Assembly: GCA_003213015.1 (NCBI GenBank) | Contig: QCOG01000002.1 | Span: 134,001-198,000, forward strand | DNA: 64,000 nucleotides | Origin: Pelagibacteraceae bacterium AG-430-F16 | GTDB taxonomy: Bacteria > Pseudomonadota > Alphaproteobacteria > Pelagibacterales > Pelagibacteraceae | Direction: 5' to 3' | Shown here: in pieces, positions 30,040-39,532 of the stretch | Layout: each line of letters opens with the position of its first letter | Numbering within the stretch: the stretch's first letter is position 1 | The notes under the pieces: model-generated | What the model was told of the DNA's origin: nothing | The model's input: only the letters and a program-made list of their open reading frames with translations | Databases searched by the model: none | Made by a program: the position numbers and the translations under genes

Positions 30040-30635
30040 TTTTTTTGAATTCTTAAATCTTCCATAAGAAGAATGCTTGCAATAACTTTTTCAACATCTA
30101 AAATTGAGTTAGCCTCATCGACAACTAGTTTAAGTTCAACTTTGTTTTCAGCGATACCATAAATATATATACGTTTCTTGTACGTATCAATTTGATAATT
30201 TCTTGATTTGATTTCTTTATTGAACATCAGGGCTGTTCTCAATTGAGAAGTAATTAAAATGTCTTTAGCCGACTGTTTAAAATTAAATTCTTCTTTAATT
30301 TTAATATCATTTCTTACAGATCTTACTCCTTCAGTTTCCCAAGCTATTTTTGTAATTTTGAGCTTGTCCTCTGGATTATCAACTTTACCAGTTATAAATA
30401 TTCTTCCATCAAGAACTTTTGATTTTACAGCTAAAAAATACTTCTTGTTTTCCATGGTAAGTCTGGTTGATAAATTTTTTTGCATTATGGTATCATCTAT
30501 CTGGGTTCCAATTGACCTTGGATCAACCGCTACAGATACACCTGTTCCAAATAATCCGCTTGTTCCTGTTCCAACACAAGAGTTTAAGAACATAATTAAT
30601 AAAAATAAATACCTAATTTTCGTTTTTTTTTTCAA
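30036..30635 (-). CDS. BON-domain lipoprotein
   Basis: A 199-residue protein with a lipoprotein signal: a basic start, a hydrophobic run and the lipobox FLNSC (Cys20). Two BON domains follow, one with VLDGRIFITGKVDNPEDK and the second with TYKKRIYIYGIAENKVE. Dual-BON lipoproteins of the DolP (YraP) type support outer-membrane integrity in enterobacteria. In E. coli yraP sits in the same rsmI/lpoA region, which fits the context here. It overlaps the rsmI end by 23 bases and converges on maeB, overlapping it by 4. Confidence 0.85.
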   Translation of the reverse strand: MKKKTKIRYLFLLIMFLNSCVGTGTSGLFGTGVSVAVDPRSIGTQIDDTIMQKNLSTRLTMENKKYFLAVKSKVLDGRIFITGKVDNPEDKLKITKIAWETEGVRSVRNDIKIKEEFNFKQSAKDILITSQLRTALMFNKEIKSRNYQIDTYKKRIYIYGIAENKVELKLVVDEANSILDVEKVIASILLMEDLRIQKN

Positions 30636-31461
30636 TGCAATAATTATAAATTATACGTTTTGGGATATTTCTATCTTTAAAATAATGAACAATATCTTTA
30701 ATTGTTTTTTTCGATAACATCTTAACAATTAATTTCTTATCAGATTCGGAAAGATAATTAAAATTGTTAATTGAGTTTTTTTTCTCAGAAAATATAGCTG
30801 TTAATTCACCCTTAATATTTAAGTTAATTGTTTCCAAATCACTAACTTTTAATCTTATAAACTCTTCATGTAGTTTTGTTATTTCTCTACAAATTACCAG
30901 TTCTCTATTATTAAAATATTCTTGAAAATTTTTTAAATTTTTTAGAAATTTTCTTGGAGAAGAAAACAAAATAATTGAACAATCAATTTTACTTAACATC
31001 TCAAGTTCTTTTTTTAATGATGATAGTTTTTCCGACAAAAAACCAAAGAAAATAAATTTTTCTGAAAAACCACTTATGGACGCTGTTGCGGTAACCGAGG
31101 AAACTCCCGGAATTGGTATAATTGATATATTCTTTGAAACACATTCTTTAATAAGTATTTTGCCTGGATCTGAAATAACTGGTGTACCAGCATCTGAAAT
31201 TAGAGAGATAATATTATATTTTTGAATTTCAGAAACTATTTCTGCAGAAATTTTTCTCTCGTTAAATTTATGATACGATACTAACTTTGACTTAATGTCA
31301 TAATGATTAAGTATTTTTTTTGAATTTCTTGTATCTTCACATAAAATTATATCTGATTTCTTAAGTATATCTATTGCTCTAAAAGTAATGTCTTTTAAAT
31401 TCCCTATTGGTGTAGAAACTATGTAAAGTCCCTTTTTAAGTTTTTGAGTTTTAGACTTCAT
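30613..31461 (-). CDS. rsmI: 16S rRNA 2'-O-ribose C1402 methyltransferase
   Basis: A 282-residue SAM-dependent tetrapyrrole-methylase-fold enzyme. Diagnostic segments are TPIGNLKDITFRAIDIL, CEDTRNSKKIL and LISDAGTPVISDPG. RsmI methylates C1402 in the decoding centre. It is divergent from the LpoA-like gene, with 32 bases between the starts, the same head-to-head arrangement as rsmI/lpoA in E. coli. Confidence 0.93.
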   Translation of the reverse strand: MKSKTQKLKKGLYIVSTPIGNLKDITFRAIDILKKSDIILCEDTRNSKKILNHYDIKSKLVSYHKFNERKISAEIVSEIQKYNIISLISDAGTPVISDPGKILIKECVSKNISIIPIPGVSSVTATASISGFSEKFIFFGFLSEKLSSLKKELEMLSKIDCSIILFSSPRKFLKNLKNFQEYFNNRELVICREITKLHEEFIRLKVSDLETINLNIKGELTAIFSEKKNSINNFNYLSESDKKLIVKMLSKKTIKDIVHYFKDRNIPKRIIYNYCIEKKNEN

Positions 31462-31493
31462 TGTTTTAAAAGAATATAATATTTAATAATGAA

Positions 31494-32645
31494 ATGAAAA
31501 ATAAATTTAATTTTTTAATATTTACTCTAATTATACTAATAATAAGCTCTATGCCGACATCGGCTTCTGAGAAAATAAAAATAGGATTATTATTACCTTT
31601 GAGTGGCGAGAATAAAAATATTGGGACTTCTGTTTTAAGATCCGTGAGTATGGCAGTAAATAAAATTGACAGCTCAAAAATAGAAATTTTACCAAAGAAC
31701 AATTTCGATGATCCTGAACAAAACTTCAAAGCCGCTAAAGAACTTTACGATAATGGTATAAGAATTTTTATTGGTCCAATTTTTGAAAAAAATATTAAAA
31801 ACTTATCAAAACTTAATGATGCGATTTTTTTATCCTTTACAAATAAACTTGAAAAAAAAGGTAACAACATTATTTCTGTTGGTGTAAATGCATTATCGCA
31901 ACTTGAGGCAATTGAAAAATTTCAAAGAATAGAAGGACTAGAAAAAACAATTTGTTTAATTCCTGAAGATCTCTTTAGGGATGAAATAGAAAAGGGTTTA
32001 TCTTCAACTAACATAAAATTAAAAAAGAAATATTTTTATGAATCTGATCCGACTTTGTTGACAAGGAGAATAGAAAAAATTACAAAATACGATAGAAGAA
32101 AACAAAATTTAGCAGACGAAATAAAAAGAGTAGAAGACTCAGACGAGTTGAATAAAGAAAAAATTGTAGAAAACTTGGAGAAAAAAGACACCCTTGGAAA
32201 AATAAATTTCGACTCTGTGATAATTTCTGCCTTCGATGAAACACTTAAAAGTATAACAACTTCTTTAATATATACAGATGTCTCACCAAAAAAAACATAT
32301 TTCATTACATTAAACCAATGGTTTGATGAGTCTTTACTTAACGAAGATAGCTCCCAGAATCTTTATTTTCCCTCAATAAATAAAAAAAACTTTGATGAGT
32401 TTAAACAGGAATATTTTAAGAAATATTCATCTGAACCAAACCAAATCTCGTTATTAGGTTTCGATTTGGTTGGATTAATTTTTTATCTTTCTAAAGTTAA
32501 TGACTTTCAATTAAATAATAAAGTATTTGATCAAAAAAATACCTTTAAGGGTAAAATTGGTTTATTTGAAATAGAGGATAAACGTATAAAACATGTTTTA
32601 AATTTTTACAAAGTAGAAAATAATAAATTTAAAAAAATCTTTTAA
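31494..32645 (+). CDS. Periplasmic-binding-fold protein, LpoA/LppC-like
   Basis: A 383-residue exported protein. The N-terminus is basic then hydrophobic (FNFLIFTLIILIISSMPTSAS) and is likely cut after TSAS; no lipobox Cys is seen. The mature part starts KIKIGLLLPLSGENKNIGTS, a type 1 periplasmic-binding fold shared with LpoA (the activator of penicillin-binding protein 1A) and amino-acid-binding proteins. The position opposite rsmI favours the LpoA group. It lacks the extra N-terminal helical domain of E. coli LpoA. The 3' end overlaps rdgB by 17 bases. Confidence 0.7.
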   Translation: MKNKFNFLIFTLIILIISSMPTSASEKIKIGLLLPLSGENKNIGTSVLRSVSMAVNKIDSSKIEILPKNNFDDPEQNFKAAKELYDNGIRIFIGPIFEKNIKNLSKLNDAIFLSFTNKLEKKGNNIISVGVNALSQLEAIEKFQRIEGLEKTICLIPEDLFRDEIEKGLSSTNIKLKKKYFYESDPTLLTRRIEKITKYDRRKQNLADEIKRVEDSDELNKEKIVENLEKKDTLGKINFDSVIISAFDETLKSITTSLIYTDVSPKKTYFITLNQWFDESLLNEDSSQNLYFPSINKKNFDEFKQEYFKKYSSEPNQISLLGFDLVGLIFYLSKVNDFQLNNKVFDQKNTFKGKIGLFEIEDKRIKHVLNFYKVENNKFKKIF

Positions 32646-33231
32646 TTTTCTCAAAAGCTTTAGCTCTATGGTCAATTTTGTATTTGTAACTTTTCTTCAT
32701 TTCAGCAAAAGTCCTTTTATAACCATTGGGAATAAAGATTGGATCATATCCGAATCCATTTTTCCCCTTTTTTATTCTAGATATTTTTCCGCTTATTTTT
32801 CCCACAGAATAAATTTTTTTTTTATTTGGCCAATAAATAACTAATGCACAAATAAATCTTGCTGAAATTTTTTTTTCTCTCCATTCTTTATCTCTCTTAT
32901 CTAATTCTTTATAAACTCTTTCCATTGCTTTGTTAAAGTTGCTACCTTTTCCTCCCCATCGAGCTGAATAAATTCCCGGTTTATTTTTAAGTACATCAAT
33001 TTCTAAACCTGAATCATCCGATAAACATATAAGATTTGTTTTCTTTGAAAAATATTTTGCTTTGATTAAAGCGTTAGATTTAAAAGTTTTGCCAGTTTCT
33101 CTAGGGCTTTTGAGATCAAAATCTTTGGTTGAAAAAATTTTTATGTTTTTGGGTAATAAACTAGTAATTTCTTTAAGTTTTCCAAGGTTATTTGTGCCTA
33201 TTAATATTTTAGAAATTTTTTTATTTTTCAT
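32629..33231 (-). CDS. rdgB: dITP/XTP pyrophosphatase
   Basis: A 200-residue Ham1/RdgB nucleotidase that removes deaminated purine triphosphates. KILIGTNNLGKLKEI opens the chain, and LSDDSGLEIDVLKNKPGIYSARWGG is the catalytic core. GFGYDPIFIPNG and the F-A-E-M segment follow. It is divergent from grpE with 36 bases between starts. It complements dUTPase and Maf, also in this window, in cleaning the nucleotide pool. Confidence 0.93.
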   Translation of the reverse strand: MKNKKISKILIGTNNLGKLKEITSLLPKNIKIFSTKDFDLKSPRETGKTFKSNALIKAKYFSKKTNLICLSDDSGLEIDVLKNKPGIYSARWGGKGSNFNKAMERVYKELDKRDKEWREKKISARFICALVIYWPNKKKIYSVGKISGKISRIKKGKNGFGYDPIFIPNGYKRTFAEMKKSYKYKIDHRAKAFEKIKRFF

Positions 33232-33267
33232 CTAGTAAATATCAAATTTCTTACCATATAACTTATA

Positions 33268-33855
33268 ATGGCTGAAGAAGAAAACACTATTGAACAAAAC
33301 AAAGAGGACTTAAATATAGAAAATAAAGATAAGTCTGAGGATAAAAAGGTTAAAGCTAAAAAAGAAATTAGCCCCGAACAAAAAGTAATTGAATTGGAAG
33401 ATAAACTTACAAGGTCTTTTGCTGAATTAGAAAATCAACGTAGAAGATTTGAAAAAGAAAAAAATGAAGCATTTGATTATGGCGGTATGGTTTTTGCGAG
33501 AGATGCGCTAAATCTTTTGGACAATCTTGAAAGATCTAAGCAATCGATAAATAATGATCAAAACTTAGATGAAAATTCAAAGAAAAAAATTATGGATCAC
33601 ATAGAAATTATTCTTAAGGACACACTAACAATTTTTAAAAAAAATAATATTGTGCCTGTAGTTTCTATAAATGAAAAGCTTGATCCAAATAAACATCAGG
33701 CAATGATGGAGATTGAAGAGGACAGTAAAGAGCCAGGTACAATTGTACAGGAAATACAAAAAGGATTTATGTTAAAAGATAGGCTTTTAAGACCATCATT
33801 AGTTGGGGTATCAAAAAAACCACAAAAAAATGAGAAAAAAGAGACAAAAAAATAG
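33268..33855 (+). CDS. grpE: Nucleotide exchange factor GrpE
   Basis: A 195-residue GrpE. A charged N-terminal tail and a long coiled coil (about 35-75, with FAELENQRRRFEKEK) lead to the four-helix and beta domains, ending with the typical IVQEIQKGFMLKDRLLRPSLVGV. GrpE drives ADP release from DnaK. It is followed by dnaK after 59 bases. hrcA, which often precedes grpE, is absent, and I find no CIRCE element in the gaps before grpE or dnaK. Confidence 0.93.
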   Translation: MAEEENTIEQNKEDLNIENKDKSEDKKVKAKKEISPEQKVIELEDKLTRSFAELENQRRRFEKEKNEAFDYGGMVFARDALNLLDNLERSKQSINNDQNLDENSKKKIMDHIEIILKDTLTIFKKNNIVPVVSINEKLDPNKHQAMMEIEEDSKEPGTIVQEIQKGFMLKDRLLRPSLVGVSKKPQKNEKKETKK

Positions 33856-33865
33856 GATATAGGAA

Positions 33866-33893
33866 CTTGTAGATTAAGAAAAAGCACATATAT
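33866..33893 (+). promoter_or_regulatory. Possible heat-shock (RpoH-type) promoter for dnaK
   Basis: CTTG (33866-33869), a 17-base spacer and CATATAT (33887-33893) lie in the grpE-dnaK gap. They fit the reduced alphaproteobacterial RpoH pattern (CTTG, about 17 bases, then CnTATnT). The predicted start would be about 15 bases before the dnaK ATG. AT-rich sequence makes chance matches common, so this is weak. Confidence 0.3.
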
Positions 33894-33914
33894 GAGTTTC
33901 AAATATAATAGTTT

Positions 33915-35838
33915 ATGAGCAAAGTAATAGGAATAGATTTAGGAACTACAAACTCGTGTGTCTCCATAATGGAAGGTACTCAGGCTAAGGTTTTAGAAAA
34001 TGCAGAAGGTGCAAGAACCACACCTTCGGTAGTAGCTTTTACTGAAAACGATGAGAAGCTTATCGGGCAGCCGGCAAAAAGACAGGCTGTTACAAATCCT
34101 GAAAACACAATTTTTGCTGTCAAAAGATTAATTGGAAGAAACTTTTCTGACCCGTCAGTTAAAAAAGATATTGAAACATCCCCTTTTAATATAATCAACT
34201 CTGAAAAAGGTGACGCTTGGATAGAAGCTAAAGGAAAAAAATATTCACCATCTCAAATATCAGCTTTCGTTTTACAAAAAATGAAAGAAACTGCAGAAAA
34301 ATATTTAGGTCAAGAGGTCACTAAAGCGGTAATTACTGTGCCAGCTTATTTTAATGATGCTCAAAGACAAGCTACTAAAGATGCGGGAAAAATTGCTGGC
34401 TTAGAAGTATTAAGAATTATTAATGAACCAACCGCTGCTTCACTAGCATACGGTCTCGACAAAAAAGCAAACAAAAAAATCGCTGTTTACGACCTTGGTG
34501 GTGGAACGTTTGATGTATCAATTTTGGAACTAGGTGATGGAGTATTTGAAGTTAAATCAACGAACGGTGATACCTTTTTAGGCGGAGAAGATTTCGACAA
34601 CACAATTGTAGACTATCTACTTTCAGAGTTTAAAAAAGATAATGGAATTGATCTAAAATCTGACAAACTTGCATTACAAAGATTAAAAGAAGCAGCAGAA
34701 AAAGCTAAAATAGAATTGTCTTCTGCGGCACAAACTGAAATAAATCTTCCTTTTATTACAGCTGACAAAACTGGTCCAAAACACATAAACTTAAAAATGA
34801 CAAGGGCTAAGCTTGAAGCTTTAGTTGAAGATTTGATTAAAAGAACAATGCCACCATGTCAAACTGCTCTTAAAGATGCTGGTTTATCAGCAAGCGAAAT
34901 CGACGAAATAGTTCTTGTTGGAGGTATGACAAGAATGCCAAAAATAATTGAAGAAGTTAAAAACTTCTTTGGCAAAGAACCGAATAAATCTGTTAACCCT
35001 GATGAAGTAGTCGCTATGGGTGCTGCAATTCAAGCAGGTGTGCTTCAAGGTGATGTAAAAGATGTATTATTATTAGATGTAACACCTCTTTCTTTAGGTA
35101 TCGAAACTTTAGGTGGTGTATCAACTAAGCTGATCGATAAGAATACAACTATCCCTACAAAGAAAAGCCAAGTATTTTCTACTGCCGAGGATAATCAGCC
35201 CGCAGTATCGATTAGAGTTCTTCAAGGTGAAAGAGAAATGGCTGCAGATAATAAAATCTTAGGAAATTTTGAACTAGTAGGAATTGCTCCAGCTCCAAGA
35301 GGAGTTCCACAAATTGAGGTAACTTTTGATATTGATGCTAATGGAATAGTAAATGTTTCAGCAAAAGACAAGGGAACCGGTAAAGAACAAAAAATTCAAA
35401 TTCAAGCCTCTGGAGGCTTAAGCGAAGACGAGATAAGCAAAATGGTAAAGGATGCTGAAGCTAATAAAGAGGAAGATAAGAAAAAAAAGAGAGGCCGTTG
35501 ATGCAAGAAATCAAGCGGATACTCTTGTACACTCAACTGAGAAAAATTTAAAGGAACATGGTTCTAAGGTTTCTGAAGCTGATAAAAAAGCTATTGAAAC
35601 CGCAGCTGCAGATTTAAGGAATGCTTTGAAAGGAACCGATGTTGAGGCAATTAAAAAGAAAACACAAGATTTAGTACAAGCTTCTATGAAACTAGGAGAA
35701 GCTATTTACAAATCTCAACAAAGCGCAAAACCAGATGAAAAAGCTAAAGACCAAAAACAAGAAGGAAAGAAAGACGACAACGTTGTTGATGCAGACTTTG
35801 AAGAAGTAAAAGACGAAAATAAAGAAAAGAGCGCCTAA
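33915..35838 (+). CDS. dnaK: Hsp70 chaperone DnaK, frame broken near the C-terminus
   Basis: The first 528 residues are a standard DnaK: phosphate loop [50 protein letters not shown], and a substrate-binding domain. The frame then ends in an abnormal KKKKRGR stop at 35499-35501. The missing C-terminal lid continues one base over ([21 protein letters not shown]) to [18 protein letters not shown] at 35838. Removing one A from the A8 run at 35481-35488 joins the two into about 640 residues, the normal length, with the usual acidic tail. A truncated DnaK would lack the lid. Sequence error or slippage is more likely than loss, since grpE and dnaJ flank it intact. Confidence 0.95.
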
Positions 35839-35864
35839 GATATCAACTATTTGTCTAATTTATT

Positions 35865-36989
35865 ATGACAAAAAGAGATTATTACGACGTCTTAGGTGTT
35901 AACAAATCAGCCTCATCCGAACAAATTAAATCTGCTTATAGGAAACTTGCAGTAAAACACCACCCAGACAAAAACAAAGGTGATAAAGCTTCAGAAGAAA
36001 AATTTAAAGAAGCTTCGGAAGCATATCACGTACTCTCAAATACTGAGAGAAAACAAAATTACGATAATTTTGGACATGCGGCTTTTGAAAATGGTGGAGG
36101 AGGAAGAGGTGGATTTAGCAACTTCGATTTCTCTAGCCACTTTTCAGATATTTTTGAAGATTTCTTTGGAGAAGGTTTTGGTGGTGGAAAAAGAGCAAGA
36201 AAGTCAAACAATAGAGGCTCAGATTTAAGATATGACTTATCTATCTCTTTAAATGAAGCGTATTCAGGTAAAAAGCAAGATATTAAGTTTTCAACTTCTG
36301 AAAAATGTGAGGTCTGTAAAGGGACAGGTTCTAAACCAGGTCATAGACCAAGCGCATGCTCGATGTGTGGTGGACATGGACAAGTAAGATCTAATCAAGG
36401 ATTTTTTACAGTACAACAAACTTGTCCTCAATGTGGAGGATCAGGAGAAATGATAACTCATCCATGCACTAGTTGTGGTGGTCAAGGAAAGAAACAAGCA
36501 TCAAAAAGATTATCTGTTACAATTCCAAAAGGTGTCGATGATGGTACAAGAATAAGATTAGCTGGAAAAGGGGAAGCTGGTACGAGAGGTGCAGGAAGCG
36601 GAGATCTTTACTTATTCATAAATGTTTACTCTCACGATCTATTTAAAAGATCTGATGAAAACTTATATTTTGAACGCCCTATATCAATCACAGATGCGGC
36701 TTTAGGCTCAACAATTGAAATCCCTACTATTGATGGTGGAAGAGCTAAAATTAAAATACCCGCTGGAACTCAAAGTGGAAAACAACTAAGGCTTAAAGGC
36801 AAAGGAATGCCCTATATAAGAGGTAGTGGATATGGTGACCTTTATGTTCAGCTAAATACTGAAGTACCAATCTCTTTAAATAAAGAACAGAAAGAATTGT
36901 TAGAAAAATTCAGACAAATTGAAAACGAAAAATCAAACCCTAGTATAAAAAAATTCTTTGAAAAAGCTAAAAATTTTTGGAAAAATTAA
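35865..36989 (+). CDS. dnaJ: Chaperone protein DnaJ
   Basis: A 374-residue type I DnaJ. The J domain has the HPD tripeptide (KHHPDKNKG), then a Gly/Phe-rich linker. The zinc centre has all four CxxCxGxG repeats (CEVCKGTG, CSMCGGHG, CPQCGGSG, CTSCGGQG), followed by the C-terminal client-binding domains. DnaJ delivers unfolded clients to DnaK and triggers its ATPase. It begins 26 bases after dnaK. Confidence 0.96.
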   Translation: MTKRDYYDVLGVNKSASSEQIKSAYRKLAVKHHPDKNKGDKASEEKFKEASEAYHVLSNTERKQNYDNFGHAAFENGGGGRGGFSNFDFSSHFSDIFEDFFGEGFGGGKRARKSNNRGSDLRYDLSISLNEAYSGKKQDIKFSTSEKCEVCKGTGSKPGHRPSACSMCGGHGQVRSNQGFFTVQQTCPQCGGSGEMITHPCTSCGGQGKKQASKRLSVTIPKGVDDGTRIRLAGKGEAGTRGAGSGDLYLFINVYSHDLFKRSDENLYFERPISITDAALGSTIEIPTIDGGRAKIKIPAGTQSGKQLRLKGKGMPYIRGSGYGDLYVQLNTEVPISLNKEQKELLEKFRQIENEKSNPSIKKFFEKAKNFWKN

Positions 36990-36992
36990 ATA

Positions 36993-37163
36993 ATGGGTCT
37001 TGAACAAATAGTACCAGCTATAGCATTAATTGCAGTTTTAATTCTGGTATTACCGAATTTTTTAAGAAGTAATTCTGAAAAAAAACAACTTTTTAAAAAC
37101 TTGTCTATTTGGGGTATTATTGTTTTAGTTGTTGTGATACTTTCATATTTAATTTTTGCATGA
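36993..37163 (+). CDS. Small two-helix membrane protein
   Basis: A 56-residue frame, MGLEQIVPAIALIAVLILV, then a polar loop with RSNSEKKQLFKN, then a second helix (about 39-54) ending at LIFA. The hairpin topology is clear. It begins 3 bases after dnaJ and its stop overlaps the dapB ATG, so it fits exactly into the gap and is probably translated. I do not recognise a family or a function. Confidence 0.55.
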   Translation: MGLEQIVPAIALIAVLILVLPNFLRSNSEKKQLFKNLSIWGIIVLVVVILSYLIFA

Positions 37164-37936
37164 ATAAGATTAAATTAGCTATAACTGGTTGTGTCGGCCG
37201 AATGGGTCAACAAATTATCAAATCTTCAAAATTAGATAAAAAATTTAAACTTGTTACTCTTACTGAAAATAGAAAAATTAATAGAAAAATTTCTGGGATC
37301 AAACCAGAATTAAATGATGAAAATGCTTTTAAAAAAGCAAATGTCATTATCGATTTTACTGTACCAAATTGCACTTTCCAAGTTTTGAAAATAGCATCAA
37401 AACTAAAAAAAAAGGTAGTAATAGGCACTACCGGATTTACAAAAAAAGAAGAGGAATTAATAAAAAAATACTCAAGAAAAATCCCAATTTTAAAGGCAGG
37501 AAATATGAGTCTGGGGATTAATCTTTTAATGTATCTCACTGAAATCGCTTCAAGTTCATTGGGAAATAATTTCTTAAGTAAAGTTTATGAAGTACACCAT
37601 AAACACAAAAAAGATCATCCATCAGGTACTGCTTTAATGCTTGGTAAAGGTATAGCCGTTGGCAAAAAGAAAGATTTTTATAGAATGATTGGTAATAAAT
37701 ACTTTAATAAAAAAACGTTTCCATACGGGAAAAAAATTAACTTCAACTCAATAAGAAAAGGTGAGACTGTTGGGGAACACGAGGTAAAATTTTCAAGTGG
37801 TAAAGAAATTATAACTCTTAATCACGAAGCATTTGATAGAGCTTTATATTCAGAAGGAGCACTAACGGCTGCTAAATGGCTCATTTCTAAAAGACCTGGG
37901 CTTTACTCAATGAGAAATGTTTTAAATTTTAAATGA
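37160..37936 (+). CDS. dapB: 4-hydroxy-tetrahydrodipicolinate reductase
   Basis: A 258-residue DapB started at ATG 37160 (MNKIKLAITGCVGRMGQQI). A longer frame from 37109 would add 17 residues that only shadow the small membrane protein. The Rossmann GCVGRMG motif, VIGTTGFTKKE and the catalytic EVHHKHKKDHPSGTA segment are present. DapB makes tetrahydrodipicolinate for lysine and diaminopimelate. The start overlaps the preceding stop by 4 bases. Confidence 0.94.
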   Translation: MNKIKLAITGCVGRMGQQIIKSSKLDKKFKLVTLTENRKINRKISGIKPELNDENAFKKANVIIDFTVPNCTFQVLKIASKLKKKVVIGTTGFTKKEEELIKKYSRKIPILKAGNMSLGINLLMYLTEIASSSLGNNFLSKVYEVHHKHKKDHPSGTALMLGKGIAVGKKKDFYRMIGNKYFNKKTFPYGKKINFNSIRKGETVGEHEVKFSSGKEIITLNHEAFDRALYSEGALTAAKWLISKRPGLYSMRNVLNFK

Positions 37937-38601
37937 GGCTCGATGAGGCTGAAAAGAAAAAAAGAGCTAAGATAGTTCTTAAAATTTTAAATAAAGTATA
38001 TCCAAAAATTTCTGTTCCATTGCATAGTAGAAATGTATTTACCCTTTTAATTTCAGTTTTGCTTTCTGCCCAGTGTACGGATGTTAACGTAAATAATGTC
38101 ACAAAAGATATCTACCCAAAATATCATAAACCAAAACATTTTGTAAAACTTGGTAGAAAAAAAATAGAAAAATTAATTAAAAGAATAGGAATTTTTAGGA
38201 TTAAAGCTAAAAGCATTTTTAATCTTTCAAAAATATTGATGAGAAAATATAACGGTAAGGTCCCAAAAACTTTCGAGCAATTAGAAGAGCTTCCAGGTGT
38301 TGGACATAAAACTGCAAGTGTAGTTATGTCCCAAGGTTTTGGTCATCCTGCCTTCCCAATAGATACGCATATACATAGATTGGCACAAAGGTGGGGCCTT
38401 ACTAATGGTAAAAATGTAGTGCAAACAGAGGAAGATCTTAAAAGTTTATTTCCGAAAAAATATTGGAATAAACTTCACTTACAAATAATCTATTATGGAA
38501 GGGAGTTTTGCAAAGCTCGAGATTGCTATGGAATAACTTGTAAAATCTGCACATCTTGTTATCCTAATAGAAAAAAACCAGTCAAAACAAAGAAAGCATA
38601 A
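37933..38601 (+). CDS. nth: Endonuclease III
   Basis: A 222-residue DNA glycosylase/AP lyase for oxidised pyrimidines. The helix-hairpin-helix LPGVGHKTASVV, with its catalytic Lys, and the later PIDTHIHRLAQRWGL with the catalytic Asp are present. The C-terminal iron-sulfur region has cysteines at relative positions 1, 6, 11, 14 and 17 in CKARDCYGITCKICTSC. The usual pattern is 1, 8, 11, 17, so the cluster ligands are arranged unusually. It overlaps dapB by 4 bases. Confidence 0.92.
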   Translation: MRLDEAEKKKRAKIVLKILNKVYPKISVPLHSRNVFTLLISVLLSAQCTDVNVNNVTKDIYPKYHKPKHFVKLGRKKIEKLIKRIGIFRIKAKSIFNLSKILMRKYNGKVPKTFEQLEELPGVGHKTASVVMSQGFGHPAFPIDTHIHRLAQRWGLTNGKNVVQTEEDLKSLFPKKYWNKLHLQIIYYGREFCKARDCYGITCKICTSCYPNRKKPVKTKKA

Positions 38602-38602
38602 A

Positions 38603-39532
38603 ATGAAAATCTTGGGAATTGGAAACGCAATTGTTGACGTTATTTGTAAAGTCGATGATGAATTTATTAAAAAAAATAATCTTACAAAAAGTACGATGAA
38701 ATTAATTTTTGATGAAAAAGAGTTTAAACAATTGCTTTCAAACTTAAAAATTGAAAAAACTGTTTCTGGTGGATCTGTAGCCAATTCAATCGTTGGATTA
38801 TCACAATTGGGAAATGATGTTGGATTTATTGGTAAGGTAAATGATGATGATCTTGGTGGAAAATATGAGGAAGGTCTCAAGACAGAGAATGTTAAATATT
38901 TTTATTCTAAAAAGAAAGAAGAGTTGCCAACTGGCACATGTTTAATATTGGTTACTCCAGATTCAGAAAGAACTATGTGCACATTTCTTGGTACGGCTGG
39001 AAAGATTAATGAGAATGATGTTGATGTGAATGCTATCAAAAAAAGTGAAATTATTTTTCTTGAGGGATATCTTTGGGATGAGGGTGATCCAAGAAAAGCA
39101 TTTGATAAAGCAATAAATAACTCAAATAAAGTTGCTATGTCATTATCAGATCAATTTTGTGTAGATAGACACAAAGCTCATTTTCTAGAATTAGTTAAAA
39201 ATAAACTAGATATTACTTTCGCTAATGAACAAGAAATAATGTCATTAATAAATGCAAAAAATTTCGATGAAGTAATTAATTTTGCCAAAGAATTAAAAAA
39301 GTTATTGGTGGTAACAAGAGGTGAGAAGGGGGCTCTATCTATTAATGGAAATGAAATAACAGAATGTGGAATAAAAGAAAATCTGAAAATAGTTGATCTA
39401 ACTGGCGCTGGCGACTTATTCGCAGCAGGTTTTTTACATGGTCATGTTAATAATATGTCACAGAAAGAATGCTTAGAAAAAGGTACTGAGATGTCATCAA
39501 AAGTAATTCAACAAATAGGTGCACGAATTTAA
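38603..39532 (+). CDS. PfkB-family kinase, adenosine-kinase-like
   Basis: A 309-residue ribokinase-fold kinase. The opening LGIGNAIVDVICKVDDEFI, the double-glycine SGGSVANSIVGLSQLG, and the catalytic DLTGAGDLFAAGFLHG with its Asp base mark the family. The opening resembles alphaproteobacterial proteins annotated as adenosine kinases, but sugar kinases share these motifs, so the substrate is not settled. It starts 1 base after nth, and its stop abuts the convergent ArfA-like stop without a spare base. Confidence 0.8.
   Translation: MKILGIGNAIVDVICKVDDEFIKKNNLTKSTMKLIFDEKEFKQLLSNLKIEKTVSGGSVANSIVGLSQLGNDVGFIGKVNDDDLGGKYEEGLKTENVKYFYSKKKEELPTGTCLILVTPDSERTMCTFLGTAGKINENDVDVNAIKKSEIIFLEGYLWDEGDPRKAFDKAINNSNKVAMSLSDQFCVDRHKAHFLELVKNKLDITFANEQEIMSLINAKNFDEVINFAKELKKLLVVTRGEKGALSINGNEITECGIKENLKIVDLTGAGDLFAAGFLHGHVNNMSQKECLEKGTEMSSKVIQQIGARI

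Noticed and set aside
33232..33267. A CIRCE element before grpE
   Set aside because: No TTAGCACTC-N9-GAGTGCTAA-type repeat is present in the 36-base gap.
35452..35838. A separate 128-residue gene after dnaK
   Set aside because: Its sequence is the missing DnaK lid and tail; one surplus A explains the split.
37109..37159. A longer start for dapB
   Set aside because: The extra 17 residues are antiphase to the small membrane protein and do not resemble DapB; ATG 37160 fits the family start.
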